From an uncultured Flavobacteriales bacterium (lineage in GTDB: Bacteria; Bacteroidota; Bacteroidia; Flavobacteriales; Vicingaceae), in NCBI GenBank assembly GCA_913052515.1, contig CAJXFJ010000040.1, positions 1 through 9,505 of the forward strand: a stretch of 9,505 bases of DNA. Reading direction: 5' to 3'. The notes under the pieces were generated by a model. It had not been told where the DNA came from and did not search any database. It worked only from the letters and a program-made list of their open reading frames with translations. Shown piece by piece: positions 1 through 6,404 of the stretch (position 1 is the first letter of the stretch; the number at the start of each line of letters is the position of its first letter). A program made the position numbers and the translations under genes.

Positions 1-535
1 AAGCTCCAATATCTCCACGAGCCTTTTTGTTGAAAATAGATTGAACAACTATGATGGCTGAATCAACTGTCTTTATGAGGTCTTCAGCCTTACGCTTTAA
101 GGGGGCTATTTGTTGGTTAACGGCTTCAGTTAATGATGCTTCAATTTCTGAGTCTAAGGTATCTAAATTTTTAAGTAGTTCTGTTGAACGCCCCAATTGT
201 AAATCAACTGATTTTGATCCTAAAATATCAGAACTAATGATTTTAGCTTTGGTGTCTTTTGGCAGATTAAATTCCTTTTCGGCAACTGAGAAATGAACCA
301 TTAAACGCCCGGAGTTATCAGGCATAAAATTAATTGACTCTACTTGGCCTACTTTAAACCCATTGATGATAACCGGATTTGACTTAGTCAAACCATCGAC
401 GTTTTCATATACTGCATAAAAATGTCGATTCTGATCAAAAAGATTAGTTCCTTTCAAGTATTGAGCTCCCCAAATTCCCAAACCAATCGTAATAACAACG
501 AGCAATCCTATTTTTACTTCTTTCCGAATTTTCAT
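1..535 (-). CDS. mlaD: MlaD/MCE-family lipid-transport protein (3' end outside window)
   Basis: This is the N-terminal 178 codons of an MCE-domain protein, the substrate-binding, membrane-anchored part of Mla-type ABC systems that move phospholipids between the inner and outer membranes. Reading the minus strand from the ATG at 535 gives a short basic N-terminus (MKIRKEVKIG), one hydrophobic anchor at about residues 8-24, and then a single MCE domain at about residues 37-116 with typical features: a 'VDGLTKSNPVIINGFKVGQV' stretch and 'SDILGSKSVDL'. From about residue 120 the protein turns into a charged helical segment, as expected for the C-terminal helix of this family. The gene begins 14 nt after the amidase stop and is probably cotranscribed with it. 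The associated ATPase and permease genes are not in this window. The family assignment is firm. The symbol is by family, because orthology to E. coli MlaD cannot be proven from a fragment. Confidence 0.9.
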   Translation of the reverse strand, partial: MKIRKEVKIGLLVVITIGLGIWGAQYLKGTNLFDQNRHFYAVYENVDGLTKSNPVIINGFKVGQVESINFMPDNSGRLMVHFSVAEKEFNLPKDTKAKIISSDILGSKSVDLQLGRSTELLKNLDTLDSEIEASLTEAVNQQIAPLKRKAEDLIKTVDSAIIVVQSIFNKKARGDIGA

Positions 536-549
536 CGACGCTAAATTAA

Positions 550-1713
550 TTAATTCTCACCCTTTAGAAGTTTAACCGCTTCACCAACAGCAATTCTTTT
601 GCCTTCGTAAAATGCAATGATAAACGCATCATTAAACCCATGTTCCCTTGCTTGATCTTGCAACTTGGATGCTTCAGTCCAAGAAGATTCTTCACCGTAA
701 GTATATCGATATAGACCTCCTGCTTCATAATAACTAACACCTTGCAGTCCTTTAAAGTTTGAAGGTTCAGGGTCTATTTTATTAGTGGTAGTTGCCAATT
801 GTACTTTAAACACCAATCCTTCTTTTTTAACATCTCTATTTTTTCTAGAAACTTTTGGCTTGGAGGAGTTTTCTTCTTTGTTTAGCTCTTCATCAGATGG
901 CTTTTCGTCATCATTAACCAATACTTTTGATTTTGCCTCTATTTCTTCCTTATACTGTCTAAAAGCCCGAAATATTGCAGAGGCCATATAGTCTTGTCCC
1001 ACTTCAGACATTAAAAACTTTTCTTCTGAGGCATGTGTTAGAAATCCTGTTTCAATTAATACAGAAGGCATTGTTGTTTGATGTAAAACCCAAAAAGGGG
1101 CCATTTTTACACCCCTATCTTTTCGCCCTACCCTTTCTCTAAATTGCTGTTGAACCAATTCAGCAAAGTGGATACTTTGTCCCTGAAAAGCACTTTGCAT
1201 TATGGTCATTGCTATGTATGACTCGGGAGAATTGGGATCAAAATTTTCATAGCGTTCTTCGTAGTTATCCTCCAAAAGAATCGCTGCATTTTCACGTTGA
1301 GCTGCCTTCAAGTTTATTTCGGTTTTGGCATTACCCATTACAAATGTCTCTGTACCAAAAGCAGAAGGACTAGCCGCGTTTGCATGAATACAAATAAATA
1401 AATCTGCCTGATTTTGATTTGCAATCTTCGCTCGCTCATCCAACTCTAAAAAAACATCAGTTTTCCGAGTATAAATTACTTCCAGATTTTCAAACTTCTC
1501 TTCTAAATAGGCACCTAACTTTAAGGCAATTGCAAGAGCAATATCTTTTTCATGACTATTGGCCCCTAAACATCCGTAATCTTTTCCACCATGACCAGCA
1601 TCAATTACCACTTTGTTAAGACTTCCAAAAAATTCTTCTTGAGTTTGAGCCTGAATATTAACGCTTGCCTGAAACACCAAGAACAACAGCAGAACAAAAG
1701 AGAAGAGTTTCAT
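550..1713 (-). CDS. Exported N-acetylmuramoyl-L-alanine amidase with C-terminal SPOR-like domain
   Basis: This is a zinc-dependent Amidase_3 family enzyme that cleaves the bond between MurNAc and L-Ala in peptidoglycan, acting in the periplasm. The 387-aa protein starts with a signal peptide at residues 1-22 (hydrophobic FVLLLFLVF, ending at QAQ). The catalytic domain covers about residues 34-255. The expected zinc ligands are H41 (in VIDAGHGG), E55 and H110 (in CIHANA), with catalytic E221 in 'LIETGF'. A Lys/Glu-rich linker follows at about 262-298. A SPOR-like domain sits at about 299-377 (VFKVQLATT, then YRYTYGEE..W.EA, then FNDAFIIAFYEGKRI); such domains bind denuded glycan strands at division sites. 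I chose the start at 1713 because it puts the signal peptide at the N-terminus. A longer reading frame extends to 2031 but would overlap lptD by more than 200 nt and bury the signal peptide. The gene is divergent from lptD and followed by the MCE gene. Confidence 0.93.
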   Translation of the reverse strand: MKLFSFVLLLFLVFQASVNIQAQTQEEFFGSLNKVVIDAGHGGKDYGCLGANSHEKDIALAIALKLGAYLEEKFENLEVIYTRKTDVFLELDERAKIANQNQADLFICIHANAASPSAFGTETFVMGNAKTEINLKAAQRENAAILLEDNYEERYENFDPNSPESYIAMTIMQSAFQGQSIHFAELVQQQFRERVGRKDRGVKMAPFWVLHQTTMPSVLIETGFLTHASEEKFLMSEVGQDYMASAIFRAFRQYKEEIEAKSKVLVNDDEKPSDEELNKEENSSKPKVSRKNRDVKKEGLVFKVQLATTTNKIDPEPSNFKGLQGVSYYEAGGLYRYTYGEESSWTEASKLQDQAREHGFNDAFIIAFYEGKRIAVGEAVKLLKGEN

Positions 1714-1746
1714 TTTTTTCAATTCAGTATAACAAAATTTTATAGT

Positions 1747-1754
1747 TAGCTTTG
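1747..1754 (+). promoter_or_regulatory. Candidate -7 box for lptD
   Basis: TAGCTTTG matches the Bacteroidota -7 consensus TAnnTTTG exactly. It is the only such match on the plus strand between the amidase start and lptD, and would give a leader of about 50 nt. No TTG is present at the expected -33 distance, so the call rests on the -7 box and location alone. Confidence 0.35.
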
Positions 1755-1782
1755 CGTTCGATTCCAAGAATGGTGTTTTACA

Positions 1783-1811
1783 CAAAAATAGCATTATAAG
1801 GTCGCTGCCAA
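1783..1811 (-). promoter_or_regulatory. Candidate Bacteroidota promoter for the amidase-mlaD operon
   Basis: On the minus strand, TATTTTTG (1783-1790) matches the Bacteroidota -7 consensus TAnnTTTG. A TTG lies at 1809-1811, 18 bp upstream, within the spacing described for the flavobacterial consensus (TTG-N17-23-TAnnTTTG). Transcription would begin near 1776-1778 and leave a leader of about 65 nt before the amidase start. The -33 TTG overlaps the first base of the lptD start codon. The motif is short, so chance matches occur, but its position and spacing fit well. Confidence 0.5.
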
Positions 1812-4426
1812 TGTCTTTTATTTCACGGGTTTTCATCCTGTCGATGTTAATAACTATAATCGGCAATTCTCTTCTTTTAGCCCAAGGCAAAACTGATTGG
1901 AATGAGTCATCTGTTACCATAGATAGCGCCAGTTTTAAACCCATAGACTCCAGCAGTGTAATTACCGATTCTTTAGTGGTTAATGACAGCACCGAAAGCA
2001 AAGTTGATACCACAATTTCTAAAGACGCCATTACCTCTAAAGTAGACTATCAGGCAGAAGATTCTATGCGTTTCGACTTAAGTATTGAAAAAGTGTATTT
2101 GTACGGAAATGCTCAAGTTAACTATGAAGACATTCAATTAAATGCCGCCTATATTGAAGTAGATCTCAGAAACAACACGGTAGTAGCCAATGGACTGCCC
2201 GACAGTACAGGAGAGTTGGCAGGCTTACCCGTTTTTAAAGAAGGAGCTCAAGAGTATCAAGCAGGTAAAATGACCTATAATTTTGACACTGAGAAAGGAA
2301 AAATTAGCGAGGTAAAAACCCAAGAGGGAGATGGATATATTAAGGGTAACGAGGTGAAGAAAACGGGCGAAGATGTCATGTATATTCGGAATGGTTATTA
2401 CACGACTTGTAATCTTGATCACCCGCATTATTCTTTGGCCACTTCAAAACTTAAAGTAATTCCGAAAGACAAAATTGTGACTGGTCCAACTGTATTAAAA
2501 ATTGGCGATGTTCCAACTCCGCTTGGCTTACCTTTTGGATTTTTCCCAAACAAAAAAGGTCGTTCATCAGGGATAATTATACCAACTTATGGAGACTCAA
2601 GAGCTTATGGATTCTTTTTAAGAGATGGAGGATTTTATTGGGGAATCAGTGACAATATGGATGCAAGTTTTACTGCCGACATTTACTCTTTAGGAAGTTG
2701 GGGCGCAAAAGTAAATTCCAGATATAAGAAGAGATATGGCTATAATGGCAATGTAAACTTAAGTTATGCTAAACTTTTAAATGGGTACAAAGAATTTCCA
2801 GATTACGTGGAAAGTAATGAGTTTTTTATTCGATGGAATCATAATCAAGATACAAAAGCAAGACCTGGTGGACGATTTTCAGCCAATGTAAATATTGGAA
2901 GTAGGAACAACTTTATTAACAACCTCAATAGCTTTACGCAAGATTATTTAACCAATACCTTCCAATCTTCAATTAGCTACAATAACTCTTTTCCTACAAA
3001 GCCTTACAACTTAACCTTAAGTGCGAGGCATAACCAAAATACACAAACTGGTGCCTTCAATTTAACTTTACCAGATGCGGCATTCAATGTTTCTAGATTA
3101 TATCCTTTTAAAAAATACAGTAAGATTGGCACTGAATGGTGGCGAAGTGCCTACCGAAATTTTGGAATAAACTATTCTGGTACAGCGACGAATCAGCTTT
3201 CAACAAATGACACCTTATTGGCTCTAGATCAAGTTAATAAACTAAGTCAGGATTTTAGACATGGGATTAGACACAGTGTTCCGGTAAGCACTTCTTTTAA
3301 ACTCCTTAAATACATGAATCTAAACCCTTCGGTTAACTTTTCGGAAGTATGGGCGTTTGAAACTTACAGAAGGTCATATGATGACGAGCTAAATCGAGTA
3401 ACCATGGATACCGTAAGTGGTTTTGAACGAGGAGCTAGTATCAATTTCAATACCGCCCTAACTACCAAGATTTATGGCATGTACCAGTTTAAAAAAGGCC
3501 CTATCAATGCCATTCGACATGTCATGACTCCTCAAGTTTCTTTTAATTACCAGCCTTCGGTTGTTACTGGAAGAAGAAGTTATCAAGATGCTAATGGAGT
3601 TCAACAATACTATAACATTTTTAATGGGACGGTTTATGGTTCTCCAGAAAGGCAAAGAAGCGGTCGTGCCGGTTTTAGTTTATTGAATAACTTAGAAATG
3701 AAAGTCAAGTCTAAAAATGATAGCTCAGGGATTAAAAAAGTGACCATTTTTGAAAACTTAGGATTTAGCACAAACTATGATTTTAATGCAGACTCTTTAA
3801 ATTGGGCTCCTATAGCCATGAACGGAAGAACTCGAATTGGTCAGTATATGGCTTTTCAATTTAACGGTAGTTTTGACCCTTATGGCATTGACACCTCAAA
3901 TGGCTTAAGCCGAAGAGTTAATGATACTTGGTCATCGCAAACTGGAAAACTATTAAGACTTACTAGTGGATCAGTCGCTTTAAGCTTCCGTTTACAAGGG
4001 AACAATAAGAAGAACGAAGACAAAAAGAGTAAATACGGCACTGAAGAAGAATTAGAGCATATCAATGCCAATCCTGAACAATATGTCGATTTCAATATTC
4101 CTTGGTCGTTAAGTATGAACTATAACATTAGATATAGCAAACCCTATTATGAAGAAACGATAACCCAAACTTTAAATTTTAGTGGCGACCTTTCACTAAC
4201 TGAAAACTGGAAAATTGGATTTAACTCTGGTTGGGATTTTGAACAGCAAGATTTTACATACACTTCACTTACTATAAACCGAGATTTGCACTGTTGGCAA
4301 CTAGCCATTAATTGGGTTCCTTATGGACCTCGCCAAAGCTATATGGTGACTTTAAACGTAAAATCACCTGTACTTCAAGATCTTAAGCTAAATCGAAGAA
4401 GAGATTATTACGATATCATAAACTAA
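1811..4426 (+). CDS. lptD: LPS-assembly protein LptD (outer-membrane translocon)
   Basis: LptD is the outer-membrane barrel that, with LptE, inserts lipopolysaccharide into the outer leaflet at the end of the Lpt bridge. The 871-aa protein has a signal peptide at about residues 1-25 (hydrophobic ILSMLITIIGNSLLLAQG). A Ser/Thr/Asp-rich spacer runs to about residue 83. An OstA/LptA-like beta-jellyroll lies at about 84-200 (VYLYGNAQVNYEDIQLNAAYIEVD). It is followed by the family-typical TTCNLDHPHY, GLPFGFFP and GIIIPTYGDSRAYGFFLRDGG stretches, which lead into a long beta-barrel with alternating aromatic strands to the C-terminus. A highly charged loop at about 731-755 precedes 'PEQYVDFNIPWSLSMNYN'. 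Only two cysteines are present, C200 and C828. The length is normal for the Bacteroidota form and larger than the 784-aa E. coli protein. It stands alone, with the amidase diverging upstream and the rpsP operon, which has its own promoter, starting 99 nt downstream. Confidence 0.93.
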   Translation: MSFISRVFILSMLITIIGNSLLLAQGKTDWNESSVTIDSASFKPIDSSSVITDSLVVNDSTESKVDTTISKDAITSKVDYQAEDSMRFDLSIEKVYLYGNAQVNYEDIQLNAAYIEVDLRNNTVVANGLPDSTGELAGLPVFKEGAQEYQAGKMTYNFDTEKGKISEVKTQEGDGYIKGNEVKKTGEDVMYIRNGYYTTCNLDHPHYSLATSKLKVIPKDKIVTGPTVLKIGDVPTPLGLPFGFFPNKKGRSSGIIIPTYGDSRAYGFFLRDGGFYWGISDNMDASFTADIYSLGSWGAKVNSRYKKRYGYNGNVNLSYAKLLNGYKEFPDYVESNEFFIRWNHNQDTKARPGGRFSANVNIGSRNNFINNLNSFTQDYLTNTFQSSISYNNSFPTKPYNLTLSARHNQNTQTGAFNLTLPDAAFNVSRLYPFKKYSKIGTEWWRSAYRNFGINYSGTATNQLSTNDTLLALDQVNKLSQDFRHGIRHSVPVSTSFKLLKYMNLNPSVNFSEVWAFETYRRSYDDELNRVTMDTVSGFERGASINFNTALTTKIYGMYQFKKGPINAIRHVMTPQVSFNYQPSVVTGRRSYQDANGVQQYYNIFNGTVYGSPERQRSGRAGFSLLNNLEMKVKSKNDSSGIKKVTIFENLGFSTNYDFNADSLNWAPIAMNGRTRIGQYMAFQFNGSFDPYGIDTSNGLSRRVNDTWSSQTGKLLRLTSGSVALSFRLQGNNKKNEDKKSKYGTEEELEHINANPEQYVDFNIPWSLSMNYNIRYSKPYYEETITQTLNFSGDLSLTENWKIGFNSGWDFEQQDFTYTSLTINRDLHCWQLAINWVPYGPRQSYMVTLNVKSPVLQDLKLNRRRDYYDIIN

Positions 4427-4468
4427 AATGGCTAGTGTAACAATCGTCCAACAAAGAACTTAGAGAGG

Positions 4469-4499
4469 TTTGAATATTGAAAAAAAGGAATTACCTTTG
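4469..4499 (+). promoter_or_regulatory. Strong-looking Bacteroidota promoter of the rpsP operon
   Basis: TTTG at 4469-4472 and TACCTTTG at 4492-4499 are separated by 19 bp, an exact match to the Bacteroidota primary-sigma consensus (TTTG-N19-21-TAnnTTTG). Transcription would begin near 4505, leaving a leader of only about 20 nt. That leader is AT-rich and has no Shine-Dalgarno-like sequence, as is usual for highly translated genes in this phylum. It is the best promoter match I found in the window and sits in front of a ribosomal-protein gene. Confidence 0.72.
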
Positions 4500-4525
4500 C
4501 CCGCTCAAATTTTTAATTATTTATT

Positions 4526-5149
4526 ATGCCTACAAAGATTAGATTACAAAGACATGGTAAGAAGAAATATGCTTACTTCCATGTAGTAATCGCTGACAGT
4601 CGTGCCCCACGAGATGGGAAGTTTATTGAAAAATTAGGTACGTATAATCCTAACACTAACCCAGCAACTATTGATATCGATTTCGATAGAGCATTGTATT
4701 GGGTTAAAAGTGGTGCTCAGCCAACTGACACTACTAGAGCTTTACTTTCTTACAAGGGTGTTCTTTACAAAAGCCACTTAGACCGTGGTGTTACTAAAGG
4801 TGCTTTTTCTCAAGAAGAGGCTGACAAGCGATTTGAAGATTGGCAAAATGCCAAAGAAGACAAAATTCAGTCTAAGAAAGACAAATTGACTACTGATAAA
4901 GAAGCTGAAGAACAAAAACGTCTTGAAGCTGAAAAAGAAGTCAATAAGAAAAAAGCAGACGCTATTGCAGCTAAAGTTTCTGAATTAGCAGGTGAAGCTA
5001 CTGAAGCGGTAGAAGAAGCTGTTGAAGGTGCAGTTGAAGCCGCAACTGAAGTAGCTGAAGAAGTGAAAGAAAATGTTGAAGCAGCAGTTGAAGAAGTAAA
5101 AGAAGCAGCTACTGAAGACAGCAAAGAAGAAGATAAAAAAGAAGGTTAA
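4526..5149 (+). CDS. rpsP: 30S ribosomal protein S16 with long acidic C-terminal extension
   Basis: This is a small-subunit ribosomal protein that binds 16S rRNA and stabilises the 5' and central domains during 30S assembly. Residues 1 to about 82 are a complete S16 domain (MPTKIRLQRHGKKKYAYFHV, ADSRAPRDGKFIEKLGTYNP, ALYWVKSGAQPTDT, LLSYKGVLY). The protein is 207 aa, against roughly 80-90 aa for E. coli-type S16. Residues 107-147 of the surplus are Lys/Glu-rich. Residues 148-207 are almost entirely Ala, Glu, Val and Lys, with Val recurring about every fourth residue (162, 166, 170, then 176, 180, 184, 188, 191), which suggests a long amphipathic helix or coiled coil. Longer S16 proteins with such tails are common in Bacteroidota, but this one is at the long end as far as I can judge. 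It is first in the operon, with rimM 12 nt downstream. The reading frame and stop are unambiguous. Confidence 0.96.
   Translation: MPTKIRLQRHGKKKYAYFHVVIADSRAPRDGKFIEKLGTYNPNTNPATIDIDFDRALYWVKSGAQPTDTTRALLSYKGVLYKSHLDRGVTKGAFSQEEADKRFEDWQNAKEDKIQSKKDKLTTDKEAEEQKRLEAEKEVNKKKADAIAAKVSELAGEATEAVEEAVEGAVEAATEVAEEVKENVEAAVEEVKEAATEDSKEEDKKEG
4844..5146 (+). repeat. Low-complexity coding repeat of the S16 tail
   Basis: This purine-rich stretch repeats GAA, GCA/GCT and GTT/GTA codons, including recurring gaagctgttgaag and gcagttgaag variants. It encodes the Ala/Glu/Val/Lys tail of S16. Synonymous codons vary between units, so the repeat is stronger at protein than at DNA level. This points to an older expansion kept by selection on composition rather than to fresh slippage. 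Confidence 0.6.
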
Positions 5150-5161
5150 TTCATTCAATCA

Positions 5162-5701
5162 ATGAAAATTGATGAGTGCTTTTACCTAGGATATATTGCG
5201 AAAGCAATTGGAACCAAAGGGGAGTTAGCGTTTAAACTAGACGTTGACTCCCCTTCTTCGTATACCCAAATGTCATCTATTTGGGTACAAATACATGCTA
5301 AAGATGATGAACTTGTCCCCTTCTTTCCAGAACAAGCTCAACTTATCAATAATGGGAATTTGAGAATAAAATTAGAAGGGGTTAATTTTCAAGAAGACGC
5401 AAAAAACTTAGTTGGCAAATCTCTTTTTCTTCCACTAACTGAGCTTCCTGAATTGAAAGGAAATCAATTCTATTTTCATGAAATTACCGGTTTTGAAGTA
5501 GAAGACATTCACAAAGGTAAAATTGGCATAGTAGATAAAGTTTTAGAATATTCTACTTCTAATTTATTATCTATCAAATACGAGGATAAAGAAATTCTCA
5601 TTCCCATTTCAGATGACACTATTATTGAATTGGATAGGAGCAAAAAGCTACTTAAAGTAGAAGCTACTGAAGGCTTAATAGACTTATACCTTGAAGGCTA
5701 A
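5162..5701 (+). CDS. rimM: Ribosome maturation factor RimM
   Basis: RimM is an assembly factor for the head of the 30S subunit that binds S19 and acts during 16S rRNA processing. The 179-aa product has the usual two domains. An N-terminal beta-barrel lies at about residues 6-90, opening with 'YLGYIAKAIGTKGELAFKL' (the G-K-x-x-G-x-x-G-E signature of the family). A C-terminal PRC-barrel lies at about 102-178, with 'FYFHEITGFEV' at its start and 'ILIPISDDTIIELD...EGLIDLYLEG' at its end. Length and ends are typical. It begins 12 nt after rpsP, reproducing the widely conserved rpsP-rimM pair, so the two are surely cotranscribed. The trmD and rplS genes that often follow in other phyla are absent here, and a TrmN6-like gene overlaps the end instead. 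Confidence 0.94.
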   Translation: MKIDECFYLGYIAKAIGTKGELAFKLDVDSPSSYTQMSSIWVQIHAKDDELVPFFPEQAQLINNGNLRIKLEGVNFQEDAKNLVGKSLFLPLTELPELKGNQFYFHEITGFEVEDIHKGKIGIVDKVLEYSTSNLLSIKYEDKEILIPISDDTIIELDRSKKLLKVEATEGLIDLYLEG

Positions 5702-6404
5702 TCGAAAACCATTTCGATTTAAACAATTTGAAATTTATCAGGATCAATGTGCCATGAAAGTAGGCACTGATGGTGTTTTACTTGGTGCTTGGACGCAAAC
5801 AAATAAAGCCCAAAACATACTAGATATTGGTTGTGGTACAGGATTAATTAGTTTGATGCTCGCACAAAAGACAAGTGCTTTAATATTAGCATTAGAAATT
5901 GATAAAAATGCAGCAAAACAAGCTGACGAAAATTTTCGAAATAGCCCTTGGAAAAGTCAATTGAAGATTGAAAACATAGATTTTCAGAGCTTTTGGAAAT
6001 TGGAAACTCAAACATTTGACTTAATTGTCTGCAATCCTCCTTTTTTTAATGCTAAACAAAGTGAAACCTCAAGACAAAGAGCCCGACAAAATGAAAGCCT
6101 TCCTTTCGAAAACTTATTTGAAGGTGTAAACAAAATGCTAAGCAAACTAGGTCGTTTTAATTTGGTGGTTCCAATTTGGGAAGAAGATCGAATCATTGAG
6201 CTTGCCAAACAAAATGAGCTATTTCTTTATGAAATCTTAAGAGTTCGGGGAAACCCAAAAAACGAAATAAAGCGAATTTTGTTATCCTTTGGAAGTACTT
6301 CACAAAAAGTAAAAGAAAACGAATTAACCATTGAATTGGCGAGAAATCAATACACGAAAGCGTATCAAAAACTAGTAAAGGATTATTTAATCATATTTGA
6401 ATGA
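5691..6404 (+). CDS. trmN6: TrmN6/YfiC-like tRNA1(Val) (adenine(37)-N6)-methyltransferase
   Basis: This is a SAM-dependent class I methyltransferase of the YfiC/TrmN6 group, which methylates N6 of A37 in tRNA1(Val). The 237-aa product opens with 'PFRFKQFEIYQDQCAMKVGTDGVLLGAW', characteristic of the group. The SAM-binding motif I is 'ILDIGCGTG' (43-51), the acidic motif II is 'LALEID' (66-71), and the catalytic N6-adenine motif IV is NPPFF (115-119). It ends with the family-like 'YTKAYQKLVKDYLIIF'. The start appears to be TTG at 5691: an in-frame stop lies at 5679-5681, and the next ATG (5754) would cut into the conserved N-terminus. The TTG lies inside the last codons of rimM (11-nt overlap), so translational coupling is likely. 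The substrate assignment is by family and is not provable from sequence alone. Confidence 0.88.
   Translation: MKANRKPFRFKQFEIYQDQCAMKVGTDGVLLGAWTQTNKAQNILDIGCGTGLISLMLAQKTSALILALEIDKNAAKQADENFRNSPWKSQLKIENIDFQSFWKLETQTFDLIVCNPPFFNAKQSETSRQRARQNESLPFENLFEGVNKMLSKLGRFNLVVPIWEEDRIIELAKQNELFLYEILRVRGNPKNEIKRILLSFGSTSQKVKENELTIELARNQYTKAYQKLVKDYLIIFE

Noticed and set aside
51..296. Plus-strand 81-codon open frame opposite the MCE gene.
   Set aside because: It lies wholly antisense to the convincing MCE-domain coding sequence and has no recognisable features.
550..2031. Long 493-aa version of the amidase starting at 2031.
   Set aside because: The first 106 residues are antisense to lptD, look random and would place the clear signal peptide internally. 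The ATG at 1713 gives a normal exported amidase.
4427..4468. Terminator after lptD.
   Set aside because: No GC-rich inverted repeat followed by T residues is present between the lptD stop and the rpsP promoter.
4867..5124. Minus-strand 85-codon Ser/Ala/Thr-rich open frame.
   Set aside because: It is the complement of the GAA/GCT/GTT-rich S16 tail, and its composition is an automatic by-product of that repeat.
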